Positions 15,472-23,679 of a DNA stretch of 52,281 nucleotides are shown piece after piece; positions within the stretch are counted from its first letter, which is position 1; each line of letters starts with the position of its first letter. The DNA comes from Candidatus Poribacteria bacterium (GTDB lineage: Bacteria > Poribacteria > WGA-4E > WGA-3G). The stretch is taken from assembly GCA_009841255.1 (NCBI GenBank), contig VXMD01000080.1, positions 1 to 52,281 on the forward strand. The letters run 5' to 3'. The notes beneath the pieces were generated by a model that worked only from the letters and a program-made list of their open reading frames with translations, had not been told where the DNA came from and searched no databases. A program made the translations under genes and the position numbers.

Positions 15472-16410
15472 ATGAAAATTTCAGTCTGGGATGGTGGACT
15501 TTCAGATAGCTACCTCAAACAGGTTACACAACTCGGCGCAGATTGTATCGACTTTGGAGGCGGTAACGCCTTCCCCGGCGTCGAAGAACAGGGTTACCCC
15601 GACTTGGACGAGGTTCTGAAAATCAAGAAACGGATCCGTTCCTGGGGACTCGACATCAACCGTGTGACGCTCCCGAACATTACAGAAAAGTTTATGCAGG
15701 GTCAACCCGATGGCGAAAAGGAATTAGAGAACACGTGTAATGCCCTCCGAGTCTTCGCCGAAGCGGGTGTCCCTATTGCCCGTCAACGGTTCTGGGGAGA
15801 TACCTTCGACTATCTCATGACGCGTTATTCATCCGTTCATCGAGGCGGTTACACCTCCCGTGGCGAAAGCCGTGCCGCGACCAAAAATCCGCCAGACACA
15901 CCCACAATGGAGGCTCTCGACGAATGGTGGAAACGTTTTATTGAGATTTACGGTGCCCTCGTCCCGATCGCCGATGAATACGACATTAAGCTCGCCATCC
16001 ATCCGTCAGATGTCCCAAATCCGGACACACCGCTCGGCAGTCTCGGTTTCCACCGCGTCACCGATACCTTCCCCAGCAGGAATGTCGGTTATCTTTACTG
16101 TTGTGGCACGCGGGCAGAAGCCGGTGGTAGCGCGATTGTCCTCGACGAAATCAACAATTACGGACGTAAAGGGCGTATCTTCATGGTTCACCTACGGAAC
16201 GTCCGTGGTAGCCTCGCAACAGCCGGAGCGTTTGAGGAGGTCCTGCTTGATGATGGGGATATGAACGCCTTCAAGATCGTCCGTGAACTCCAAAAAGTCG
16301 GATTTGACGGATGCATCAACGCCGATCACATCCCGAAATTAGAGGGCGATGTTGGGTTAGCTTACTCCGTCGGCTATATCAAGGCACTGTTCGCGGGACT
16401 GGCGGCATAA
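15472..16410 (+). CDS. uxuA: Mannonate dehydratase-like TIM barrel
   Basis: The 312-aa protein resembles mannonate dehydratase (UxuA), which dehydrates D-mannonate to 2-keto-3-deoxygluconate in glucuronate catabolism. Matching segments are IHPSDVPNPDTPLG (family HPDDPP region), LYCCGTR (metal-ligand Cys and downstream Arg), FMVHLRNVRGS, a conserved acidic LLDDGDMNAFKIV, and NADHIPKLEGD (Asp-His). It is shorter than the enterobacterial enzyme (about 390 residues), as in other compact family members, so the substrate may differ. The start is given by leader element C, with an ATGA overlap to the peptide frame of that element. Neighbouring Gfo/Idh and lyase-like genes support a uronate pathway. 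The gene symbol marks similarity, not proof. Confidence 0.72.
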   Translation: MKISVWDGGLSDSYLKQVTQLGADCIDFGGGNAFPGVEEQGYPDLDEVLKIKKRIRSWGLDINRVTLPNITEKFMQGQPDGEKELENTCNALRVFAEAGVPIARQRFWGDTFDYLMTRYSSVHRGGYTSRGESRAATKNPPDTPTMEALDEWWKRFIEIYGALVPIADEYDIKLAIHPSDVPNPDTPLGSLGFHRVTDTFPSRNVGYLYCCGTRAEAGGSAIVLDEINNYGRKGRIFMVHLRNVRGSLATAGAFEEVLLDDGDMNAFKIVRELQKVGFDGCINADHIPKLEGDVGLAYSVGYIKALFAGLAA

Positions 16411-16417
16411 TTCTGAT

Positions 16418-17455
16418 GTGCATGTGTACACCTTAGCCCCCTTGACCCCTCAAAATCAGGATAAGTGGGATGCCACGCTTCGGCAATGTCCAGAGACAAC
16501 AGCCTTCCAAAGCCTGGTATGGCGCGATGCATTAGCAGGCGCGTTCAGTCAACTCACCCCAGCCTACCTACTCATCAATCAAGATGATTCGGTGATAGGT
16601 GGGCTACCTGCTTTCGTGTTTCAACCCATACCGGGCATCCGTCTATGGCATTCAATGCCGTGGAATCTGTTTGGCGGTGCCCACCTTATTGAATCAGTAA
16701 AAATAAATCCTGAAACACTGCTAAAGTCCATTGAAACCGCAGCAGTGGCAAAGGGGTGGTGTGAAATTCGTTGGACGCTGACTCCCAAGTGCACCGCAAC
16801 CTATGGCGATCTTTTCACTGAACTGGGGTACGAGCGGACAAACCAATTCACACATCTATTGAAAACGAATGGAGATATTGAACCCCTCTGGCACGCCTAT
16901 AACAAACGGGTACGGGGCGCCGTCCGAAAGGCAGAGAAATCGGGTGTGACAGTTACGGACACAGATAGCGAAGAGGCTTTATCCACCTTTTACGACATGT
17001 ATCTCATGACGGTCAAACGGTTGGGTGGCACTCCAAAACCGTATGCGCTTATGCAGACACTCCTGCAGCGGAAAATCGCCAAACTTGCCATTGCTACATA
17101 TCGCGGCACGATTATCGCAGGATTGCTCTATCTACGCTTCAATAAGACTGTAACGTTATGGTGTGAAGCCTCTGTGCCAGCGTTCCTGAAATATCGTCCT
17201 AACAACGCAATTTTCCACCATATTATCACACGGGCGTGTCGTGAACAATATAAATGGGTGGATTTCGGGGCATCACCACCAGAGAACACAGGGTTAATTG
17301 CGCATAAGGAACAGTATCGCGCCAGACGGACAGACTTCGCTAGTTACACAAAGGTGGTCTCGCCACTGAAAAGGGCGTTGTGGACAAAGAGTGAGGGCGC
17401 ACTTCGCCAAATTTATACATGGATGCAGAGGAGTGGTTATGGAAACGACTCGTAA
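16418..17455 (+). CDS. FemAB/GNAT-type acyltransferase
   Basis: The 345-aa protein resembles the GNAT-superfamily FemAB or BioF2-like acyltransferases that add amino acids or acyl groups to cell-wall or surface molecules. Visible segments are TTAFQSLVWRDALAGAF at the N-terminus, KRVRGAVRKAEKSGVTV (the basic helix typical of the family) and GTIIAGLLYLRF. A later block is WVDFGASPPENTGLIAHKEQ, where the family has its substrate- or CoA-binding turn. The start is a GTG at 16418, 7 nt after the previous stop. It overlaps the sulfatase gene by 17 nt, so the two are translationally coupled. The acceptor is unknown; modification of an exopolysaccharide or peptidoglycan is possible. Confidence 0.75.
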   Translation: MHVYTLAPLTPQNQDKWDATLRQCPETTAFQSLVWRDALAGAFSQLTPAYLLINQDDSVIGGLPAFVFQPIPGIRLWHSMPWNLFGGAHLIESVKINPETLLKSIETAAVAKGWCEIRWTLTPKCTATYGDLFTELGYERTNQFTHLLKTNGDIEPLWHAYNKRVRGAVRKAEKSGVTVTDTDSEEALSTFYDMYLMTVKRLGGTPKPYALMQTLLQRKIAKLAIATYRGTIIAGLLYLRFNKTVTLWCEASVPAFLKYRPNNAIFHHIITRACREQYKWVDFGASPPENTGLIAHKEQYRARRTDFASYTKVVSPLKRALWTKSEGALRQIYTWMQRSGYGNDS

Positions 17456-18797
17456 ACCCAATTTAATTTTTATTTTCGGTGACCAGCATCGTCAATGTGA
17501 TGTCGGATGCGCAGGCAACCCTCAAGTGCAGACTCCTGTGATGGATCAACTCGCACAGGAAGGGATGTTCTTTCCCAATACCTTCACCAACGTCCCGATA
17601 TGCGTGCCAGCGCGCGGGTGCCTGATGACGGGAAAATATCCCTTAAATCATAAAGCCGTTTCTAACGATCTACCCCTTCCTTTGACGGAAACCGGCATCG
17701 CAGAGGTCTTCAAAGAAGCAGGCTATGCAACGGGTTACATCGGTAAATGGCATCTCGGCGGCATGCCCAGAGACAAATTTATCACACCTGAGATGCGGTT
17801 CGGTTTTGACCATTGGATCGGATGGAATTGTCACCACGATTATTTCAATGCCCCATATCACGACTCCGACGGCAATCGATTCCAGATTGACGGCTATGAA
17901 CCAGAGTTCCAGACCGATAAAGCGATTGAATACTGTCGCAATCATGCCAATGAACCCTTCTGTCTCTATATGAGCTGGGGACCGCCACATAACCCGTATG
18001 AACACGTCCCAGAACGCTACAAGGAGATGTACCCGCCGGATCAGATTCAGTTGCGTCCAAACGCCGTGGATACACCTGCAACACGGAAAGATCTCTCCGG
18101 CTACTACGCCCACATTACGGCTCTGGATGAAAATCTCGGACGTTTGATGACTGCGCTCAATGAAATCGGTATCGCTGACGATACTATCCTTGTCTACACC
18201 TCTGACCACGGTGATATGCTCGGTAGCCACGGACATGTCAGAAAAGAACGTCCATGGGAGGAATCTGCCCGGATTCCCTTTATGGTCCGATGGCCCCGCA
18301 GAATCCCAGCAGGTGTTACCCGCGACACCCTACTCAGTCTCGTCGATTTCATGCCGTCAATGCTGTCGCTGTGCAATTTACCGATTCCAGAGGGTGTAGA
18401 GGGTATCGACCTTTCGGAAGCGATGCTCGGTAACACAATTGACGAACCGCAGTCTGTCCTGCTTGAAGTCCCTTTGCACGGAAGTGAAGGTTTTAACTTC
18501 GGGATTCGCGAGTGGCGCGGTGTTCGCACGCATCGCTACACCTACGCCCGTCATTACGACGGAACAGGCTGGCTGCTTTACGATAACGACAACGATCCGT
18601 ATCAGTTGAACAATCTCATCGACGATGAAGACTCGCAAGATCTGCGCGCAGAACTCGAAGCGGAACTCCAACGATGGCTCACTCACATAAATGATCCATG
18701 CTTGTCCGGTCTGGAACACATTCGACAACTCGGCTTATCAGAATTGTGGAACATCAGTGAGCAGCGGTTCGGCGGCAGAAATCCACGCTGGGCATAA
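17439..18797 (+). CDS. Type I sulfatase
   Basis: The 452-aa alkaline-phosphatase-superfamily sulfatase has the formylglycine signature CVPAR at residues 55-59 (NVPICVPARGCLMTGKYP), where Cys55 would be oxidised by a maturase. N-terminal FIFGDQHR gives the metal site (one of the usual two Asp is Gln16), and SDHGDMLGSHG later supplies the Asp and His ligands. GYIGKWHLGG is the conserved KWHLG block. No signal peptide is evident, so a cytoplasmic enzyme acting on imported oligosaccharides is likely. It overlaps the acyltransferase gene by 17 nt. ATG 17439 has GAGGAG upstream. The presence of a sulfatase with uronate genes suggests a sulfated polysaccharide substrate. Confidence 0.92.
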   Translation: METTRKPNLIFIFGDQHRQCDVGCAGNPQVQTPVMDQLAQEGMFFPNTFTNVPICVPARGCLMTGKYPLNHKAVSNDLPLPLTETGIAEVFKEAGYATGYIGKWHLGGMPRDKFITPEMRFGFDHWIGWNCHHDYFNAPYHDSDGNRFQIDGYEPEFQTDKAIEYCRNHANEPFCLYMSWGPPHNPYEHVPERYKEMYPPDQIQLRPNAVDTPATRKDLSGYYAHITALDENLGRLMTALNEIGIADDTILVYTSDHGDMLGSHGHVRKERPWEESARIPFMVRWPRRIPAGVTRDTLLSLVDFMPSMLSLCNLPIPEGVEGIDLSEAMLGNTIDEPQSVLLEVPLHGSEGFNFGIREWRGVRTHRYTYARHYDGTGWLLYDNDNDPYQLNNLIDDEDSQDLRAELEAELQRWLTHINDPCLSGLEHIRQLGLSELWNISEQRFGGRNPRWA

Positions 18798-18845
18798 TTT
18801 TCTAATTATGCTTTACCACAAAGTTAACATAGGAGATATCAACCT

Positions 18846-19646
18846 ATGACCGATGAAGAAAAATTTCGATTTGACTTAACCGGATTCCTCGTTCGTCCTG
18901 CGATCCTTGAACGCGACGAAGTTGATGCAATCGTTGATCAGATCGACAGGATGCATCACAACAAAGAATCCTTACCACCGGAACACCGTGCCGTACCGGG
19001 CGGTCCCGCGAGCGTCCTGATCGATCACCCCAAAGTCTTGGAGGTCCTGCATGAAATTATCGGACCCGAGATCCGGTTAGAGCACAGCTACTCTGTCTGG
19101 CGCGAAAAAGGGCAGAGGCACGGTGAACTTCACGGTGGTGGACCACAACAGGCAGATCCAATCTTCGGGTATCGCGTCAACAACGGGCAGATCCACGCTG
19201 GGATGGTACGCGTCGTCTTTGAACTCACAGACATTTCTAAAAAGGATGGTGGGACGCACTTTATAGTGGGAAGTCACAAATCCAACTTTCCGATGCATCC
19301 TGACCACATGTCGTTAGAGGAAGGGGAGCGAAGCCCGTTTCTGATGACCTACGAATGCCCCGCTGGCAGTGCAATCTTCTTCACGGAAAACTTATGTCAC
19401 GCCGGGCCCGTGTGGCAACGGGAGACACCGCGTGTGGCAGTGCTAAACGCCTACGCGCATCTCGCCACACATTGGCACCGTTTACCGATTCCGCCTGAAG
19501 TTCTGTCCGCTTTACCGCGTGAAAAGCAAGCATACTTCCGTGAACCGTGGGTTGCGGATTTCCGGACGCGCCCAGCAACGAGAAACACGATTGAGCGGTT
19601 CCTTAGCAACGACGAACCACCTGTTAATACCGATCGCAAGCCGTGA
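18846..19646 (+). CDS. Phytanoyl-CoA dioxygenase (PhyH) family protein
   Basis: The 266-aa member of the Fe(II)/2-oxoglutarate dioxygenase superfamily has the double-stranded beta-helix fold. The distal iron ligand is H185 (FFTENLCHAGP), with R196 (TPRVAVLNAY) as the 2-oxoglutarate anchor. DGGTHFIVGSHKSNFP (about 134-149) is the typical core strand. The proximal HxD site is ambiguous: the region reads RHGELHGGGP (91-100), offering either H92-x-E94 or H96-x-G98. The second would lack the acidic ligand, as in Fe/2OG halogenases. AGGAGA lies 9 nt before the start. It follows the sulfatase by 48 nt and is probably in the same transcription unit. The substrate is unknown. Confidence 0.83.
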   Translation: MTDEEKFRFDLTGFLVRPAILERDEVDAIVDQIDRMHHNKESLPPEHRAVPGGPASVLIDHPKVLEVLHEIIGPEIRLEHSYSVWREKGQRHGELHGGGPQQADPIFGYRVNNGQIHAGMVRVVFELTDISKKDGGTHFIVGSHKSNFPMHPDHMSLEEGERSPFLMTYECPAGSAIFFTENLCHAGPVWQRETPRVAVLNAYAHLATHWHRLPIPPEVLSALPREKQAYFREPWVADFRTRPATRNTIERFLSNDEPPVNTDRKP

Positions 19647-19684
19647 TTTAAAATGAACAGTGACCAGATTTTATAGTTAAAAAT

Positions 19685-21058
19685 ATGAGAAAACGCGTCC
19701 TTATTATCGGTTGGGATTGCGCCGCGCCGGCACTTGTCTTTGAGGCATTCAAAGATGATATGCCCAACACACATCGCTTGATGGCAGAAGGTACGTACGG
19801 CGAACTGGAAAGCACGATCCCACCTATCACCGTCCCAGCGTGGATGTGCATGATGACCAGCCGCGATCCGGGTGAACTCGGCATCTACGGATTCCGCAAT
19901 CGTAAGGACTATTCCTACGACGCACTTACTATTGCCAACGCACACGCCGTTAAAGTGCCGACGCTCTGGGATCTGCTCGGACAGGCGCAAAAGAAATCGG
20001 CCGTCTTGGGAGTGCCACTCACCTACCCGGCGAGACCCTTTCCGGGATGGATGGTTACCAGTTTCCTCACGCCCAATCTCAATTCACAATGGACCTTCCC
20101 CCGGCGGCTGACACGGGAAATCGCACAAGTCGCAAGCGATTACATGATCGATATACCGAATTTTCGGACAGACCGGCGCGCCGAACTGGAACAACAACTC
20201 CTCAAAATGACAGCCGAACGTTTCAAACTCGCACGCCATCTACTTGAAACAAAGGATTGGGATTTCTTTACGATGGTTGAAATGGGGTCAGATCGACTCC
20301 ACCACGCTTTTTGGCGATTTTGGGATAAAACGCATCCGAAGTATGAACCGGACTCGCCGTTCTCAGATACGATGCGGAACTACTATCGTACCCTCGATGC
20401 CGAACTCGGAGAGACGTTAGCGTGTGTAGACGAAAACACTACAGTCATGGTCGTCTCTGATCACGGTGCAAAACGGATGGATGGCGGTATCTGCGTCAAC
20501 GAATGGCTCCGAAAGCACGGGTATCTGACGCTTAAAGCCGAACCGCAGGGAATTACACGATGGACACCGGATATGGTAGATTGGCAGCAGACAAAGGTAT
20601 GGGGAGAAGGTGGGTATTACGGGCGGATTTTCATAAACGTTGAAGGTCGAGAACCTCACGGAACTGTTAGTGCAGGAGAGTATGAAAGTGTTCGTGATGA
20701 ATTAAAGGCGCAACTCGAAGCAATCGTAGACGAGGCGGGACATAACATCGGCACCCGCGTTTTCAAACCTGAAGAGGTTTATCGAGAATGCCGAAACATC
20801 GCACCTGATCTCATCGTCTACTTCGGTAATCTCTTTTGGCGTTCGGTCGGAAGCGTCGGATACAACAGCATCCATACTTACGAGAACGATACCGGTCCCG
20901 ACGATTGCAACCACGCGGAGATGGGAGTGTTCATCATAAAAAATGGGGAACAAGCACAAGGACTTATTCCTCCCAAGAGTCTCTACGATATTGCCCCAAC
21001 GGTTCTGAACGAGCTTGACCTCGACATTCCAGAAGCGATGCAAGGGCAACCGATGTAG
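19685..21058 (+). CDS. Type I phosphodiesterase/nucleotide pyrophosphatase family protein
   Basis: The 457-aa alkaline-phosphatase-superfamily hydrolase has N-terminal IIGWDCAAPAL with metal ligand D11 and nucleophile T49 in PPITVPAWMCMMTSRDPGE. EMGSDRLHHAFW and MVVSDHGAKRMDGG provide the remaining Asp and His ligands. HTYENDTGPDDCNHAEMGVF near the end gives a further conserved His. The length fits the nucleotide pyrophosphatase/phosphodiesterase group. No signal peptide is seen. The gene follows the PhyH gene by 38 nt and ends 8 nt before a convergent gene, with a palindrome spanning both stops. Likely phosphodiester or sulfate-ester hydrolysis; the substrate is not visible. Confidence 0.85.
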   Translation: MRKRVLIIGWDCAAPALVFEAFKDDMPNTHRLMAEGTYGELESTIPPITVPAWMCMMTSRDPGELGIYGFRNRKDYSYDALTIANAHAVKVPTLWDLLGQAQKKSAVLGVPLTYPARPFPGWMVTSFLTPNLNSQWTFPRRLTREIAQVASDYMIDIPNFRTDRRAELEQQLLKMTAERFKLARHLLETKDWDFFTMVEMGSDRLHHAFWRFWDKTHPKYEPDSPFSDTMRNYYRTLDAELGETLACVDENTTVMVVSDHGAKRMDGGICVNEWLRKHGYLTLKAEPQGITRWTPDMVDWQQTKVWGEGGYYGRIFINVEGREPHGTVSAGEYESVRDELKAQLEAIVDEAGHNIGTRVFKPEEVYRECRNIAPDLIVYFGNLFWRSVGSVGYNSIHTYENDTGPDDCNHAEMGVFIIKNGEQAQGLIPPKSLYDIAPTVLNELDLDIPEAMQGQPM

Positions 21059-21059
21059 G

Positions 21060-21076
21060 GACGAGGTTACCTCGTC
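21060..21076. terminator. Palindrome between convergent genes
   Basis: GACGAGG-TTA-CCTCGTC (21060-21076) spans the 3' ends of the converging phosphodiesterase and P1-peptidase genes; the TTA is the stop codon of the minus-strand gene. It may stop transcription from both sides. It belongs to the GTAGGG-type palindrome family found in several other gaps. Confidence 0.5.
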
Positions 21077-21981
21077 CGCACGGCGTTAACAATCGCCGCC
21101 GCCACAACTTCCGCCGCAAGAATACCAACAGTATTTACGCCGTTCCCAGTATGCGATCCTGTGGCAAGCGCGAAAAGTGTATCTCCATCGAACATCGTAT
21201 GCGCCGGACGAACGGCACGCGCCATCCCGTCGTGCGCCATCTCTGCGACTCGGTGAACCTCTGCAGGAGTAAGCGTCGCATTTGTAGCCACAACACCGAT
21301 AGTCGTATTCGTTCCCTGAACCAAATCTGTGTCCAAGAGTCGTTCCGTGATGTCTACGAAATCAGCGTTTTCCCTTCCACCCATGAGAATCTCACCTGTC
21401 CTCGGATGCACAACATTCCCAAGCGCATTCACAACCACAATTGCCGCAACAATTAAGCCCGAATCGAGACGCATACACGCCGAACCGACACCGCCCGGAG
21501 AAGACGTAACACCCGGTGCTTTACCCACTGTTGCCCCCGTACCCGCTCCGATAGCTCCCATCACTACGGGTTCACTTGTGGCATTAACGCACGCCTGATA
21601 CCCCATTTCCCTATCAGGACGGACGTTCGCGTCGCCAACCCCCAGATCAAAGATAACCGCCGCGGGAACAATGGGTACACGAACGGGACCCGCGGGAAAA
21701 CCGACGTTCTGTTCCTCAAGATACTGGACAACACCCCCCGCAGCATCCAAGCCGAAGGCACTTCCACCCGTTAGGAGGACGGCGTGTGCTTTTTGGACCA
21801 AACGTCCCGGACGGAGGGCTTCCGTCTCCCGAGTACCGGGTGCCGCACCGCGGACATCAACGCCTGCCGTTGCCCCTGCTGGACAGAGGACAACCGTACA
21901 CCCCGTTCGAGCGGTTAAATGGGTGGCATGCCCTACCGTAATTCCGTCTATTGCCGTGAGTGTTCGATTTGTTGATGCCAT
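21067..21981 (-). CDS. P1 family peptidase (DmpA/L-aminopeptidase-like)
   Basis: The 304-aa member of the Ntn-hydrolase-like P1/S58 family is an autoprocessed aminopeptidase or amidase. Recognisable parts are GITVGHATHLTARTGCTVVL (N-terminus), GTRETEALRPG, LLTGGSAFGLDAAGGV, and GAIGAGTGATVGKAPG. The segment VQGTNTTIGVVATNATLTPAEV holds the expected cleavage point just before a Thr, giving the new N-terminal nucleophile. No signal peptide. It is transcribed against the phosphodiesterase gene. D-amino acid peptides, beta-peptides or cyclic amides are substrates in the family; the one here is unknown. Confidence 0.88.
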   Translation of the reverse strand: MASTNRTLTAIDGITVGHATHLTARTGCTVVLCPAGATAGVDVRGAAPGTRETEALRPGRLVQKAHAVLLTGGSAFGLDAAGGVVQYLEEQNVGFPAGPVRVPIVPAAVIFDLGVGDANVRPDREMGYQACVNATSEPVVMGAIGAGTGATVGKAPGVTSSPGGVGSACMRLDSGLIVAAIVVVNALGNVVHPRTGEILMGGRENADFVDITERLLDTDLVQGTNTTIGVVATNATLTPAEVHRVAEMAHDGMARAVRPAHTMFDGDTLFALATGSHTGNGVNTVGILAAEVVAAAIVNAVRTR

Positions 21982-22067
21982 GATTATATTGTAATACGCT
22001 CAAAATCCAGTGGACGGTGACTTCTGTAGCAATGTTTTCTTGATCTCTGCTATTATCCCAATTTCAA

Positions 22068-23189
22068 TTATACTTCATGGTGAGAAACACTTCTGTCTGT
22101 GAAGGGCATTTGGACCTTCGCAGATTCAAGCAGTTCTTTTAATCTGCAGTGAAGCCAGTACCAGTGTGTTGCCCAGGTAACATTATCACCGGCAGCTTTA
22201 CCAGAGAACGTCCTCTCTAACGCGAAAGTAATATCCCAATATCTGCCGGACTCCGACAGAAAAGTGACCTCATCAAAGAATTCATCGAGGGTCACACTTT
22301 TGCCTGAAAGTTGATTATACATTGCCAAGTAGTGAGTTCCCATTTTGGGGTAAGACACAACATCATCTGATAACTCGCCCATCATGAGATTACAGATATC
22401 GAGAAACCGTGGACCAACCTGATATTCGATCAAATCAAAGGCAACAATCTCTTTTCCATTTGTGGTAATTCGCCATCCAAAGTCATTAACACTCAAATCG
22501 CCGTTGATGAGCCCTTGGTGTTGAAAATTATTCCTTTGCTGAGTCAGATACCAAGCATAATCTGTAAGAATTTCACAGCCATCGGGATTTTCATGACATA
22601 GCAATTGAATCTCTACTCCAAGTTCGCCAGCTGGTGCTTTTTCCCAGATTTCTGCTAGTGTCTGAATCCATTGTGGATTGGGATCAGGTCGTTTATTCGG
22701 TTTCGACTCTGGTATCGAAAAGTGGCTAAAGGGAAGTGGGAGAGCGTTGATTTGCGCGACGAGTCTAACGCATTGAAGCACTTCAAACTCACTTTTCGCG
22801 TTGATACCGGTTTTCGGGAGCAATTCCAAGAAGAGAATCTCTTCCCCGTTTGGACCTAAGCGATGACCGTAGAATTTTGGAGTCGGTATACCGACTTCGT
22901 CAAATGCCCGGTAAGTATTAACTTCACTGCTATCTGTATGTAAAAAGTGTTTGACAAAGAGAGTTATCATTCCCATCGTCTTCGTTTCCGTTTGATAGTA
23001 AAAGGTTGCAATGACGTTCTTTGATTCTGTCCCTTTTATCCGAGTTTCATGTTCAATTTTTATCTCCAAATCAACAATCGGAGCGGATTGGCTTACGTTC
23101 TCAACAATCGGAATCAGATCAGATTTGGGGATGTCAAAAATGGTATCTACGATTTTTGGACTAATTCGTTTTGCAGATTGCTGAGACAT
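22068..23189 (-). CDS. APH-fold kinase-like protein
   Basis: The 373-aa protein is related to aminoglycoside phosphotransferases and choline kinases. The ATP-binding lysine is likely K80 (LFVKHF), with E93-region SSEVNTY. Catalytic-loop NGDLSVNDFGWR (residues 230-241) has D231 as catalytic base and N235, and FDLIEYQVGPRFLDI (251-265) carries metal-binding D252. The usual HGD is NGD here, so the His is replaced by Asn. No signal peptide. Isolated gene, 86 nt upstream of the P1 peptidase on the same strand. Substrates in the family are small alcohols, sugars or antibiotics; this one is unknown. Confidence 0.72.
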   Translation of the reverse strand: MSQQSAKRISPKIVDTIFDIPKSDLIPIVENVSQSAPIVDLEIKIEHETRIKGTESKNVIATFYYQTETKTMGMITLFVKHFLHTDSSEVNTYRAFDEVGIPTPKFYGHRLGPNGEEILFLELLPKTGINAKSEFEVLQCVRLVAQINALPLPFSHFSIPESKPNKRPDPNPQWIQTLAEIWEKAPAGELGVEIQLLCHENPDGCEILTDYAWYLTQQRNNFQHQGLINGDLSVNDFGWRITTNGKEIVAFDLIEYQVGPRFLDICNLMMGELSDDVVSYPKMGTHYLAMYNQLSGKSVTLDEFFDEVTFLSESGRYWDITFALERTFSGKAAGDNVTWATHWYWLHCRLKELLESAKVQMPFTDRSVSHHEV

Positions 23190-23605
23190 ACTGTTTACCC
23201 GCTACAGGATTCTCTAAAGAGACAAATCTGTGATATAGACAACAATTATGAGCCATCCTCAGTTATCATAGCAACTTAAGGCTAAATTCATCAAGAAGAA
23301 ACTCTCTACTCTCTGGGTATGTAAATATTTTGGCAGCGTTCCCGAGAGGTCGCCCTAAAACATAGCACTCCGCTGGAGTGCTGTGTTTTTCTCATTCCGA
23401 TGTCTATAGACATATCACGCCTCTAGCGTGAGGAGACCCCTGACCTGTCAAGAGGGTTCCTCTTTGCTCCAGCGGAGCAATATGTCTATAGAAAAAGGTG
23501 CGTCAAGCGACCGCACTCCAGCGGAGTGCTATGTAAAGGCACCGAACATCTCCCAAAAATCAATGCTTTGTCAAAAACTTTACACACCCCTACTCTCTTA
23601 TTGAG
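23190..23605. other. Repeat-filled intergenic stretch
   Basis: No gene was found between the kinase and aminotransferase starts. It contains four REP-like palindromes, described in the next entry, and AT-rich DNA with the promoter for the aminotransferase at its end. Confidence 0.6.
23360..23534. repeat. Cluster of four REP-like palindromes
   Basis: Palindromes: AGCACTCC-GCT-GGAGTGCT (23364-23382); TCACGC-CTCTA-GCGTGA (23415-23431), preceded by TATAGACATA; TTGCTCC-AGC-GGAGCAA (23464-23480), followed by TATGTCTATAG; and GCACTCC-AGC-GGAGTGC (23513-23529). The cores and the TATAGACATA flanks match the pair at 855-921. Third and fourth copies are in reverse orientation to the first two. Confidence 0.75.
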
Positions 23606-23634
23606 TTGACGTAAAAGAAAAAACCTGCTAAAAT
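23606..23634 (+). promoter_or_regulatory. Sigma70-type promoter for DegT aminotransferase
   Basis: TTGACG (23606-23611), a 17-nt spacer, and TAAAAT (23629-23634). The gene start at 23680 is about 40 nt downstream of the expected transcription start. Confidence 0.7.
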
Positions 23635-23679
23635 CAGAACCGGTCGTATACCGAAGTACATAACAAGGGGGACACGGAC

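Noticed and set aside
23360-23534. A tRNA or other known structured RNA in the palindrome cluster
   Set aside because: Arms and loops do not make a cloverleaf and the same palindromes recur elsewhere as repeats.
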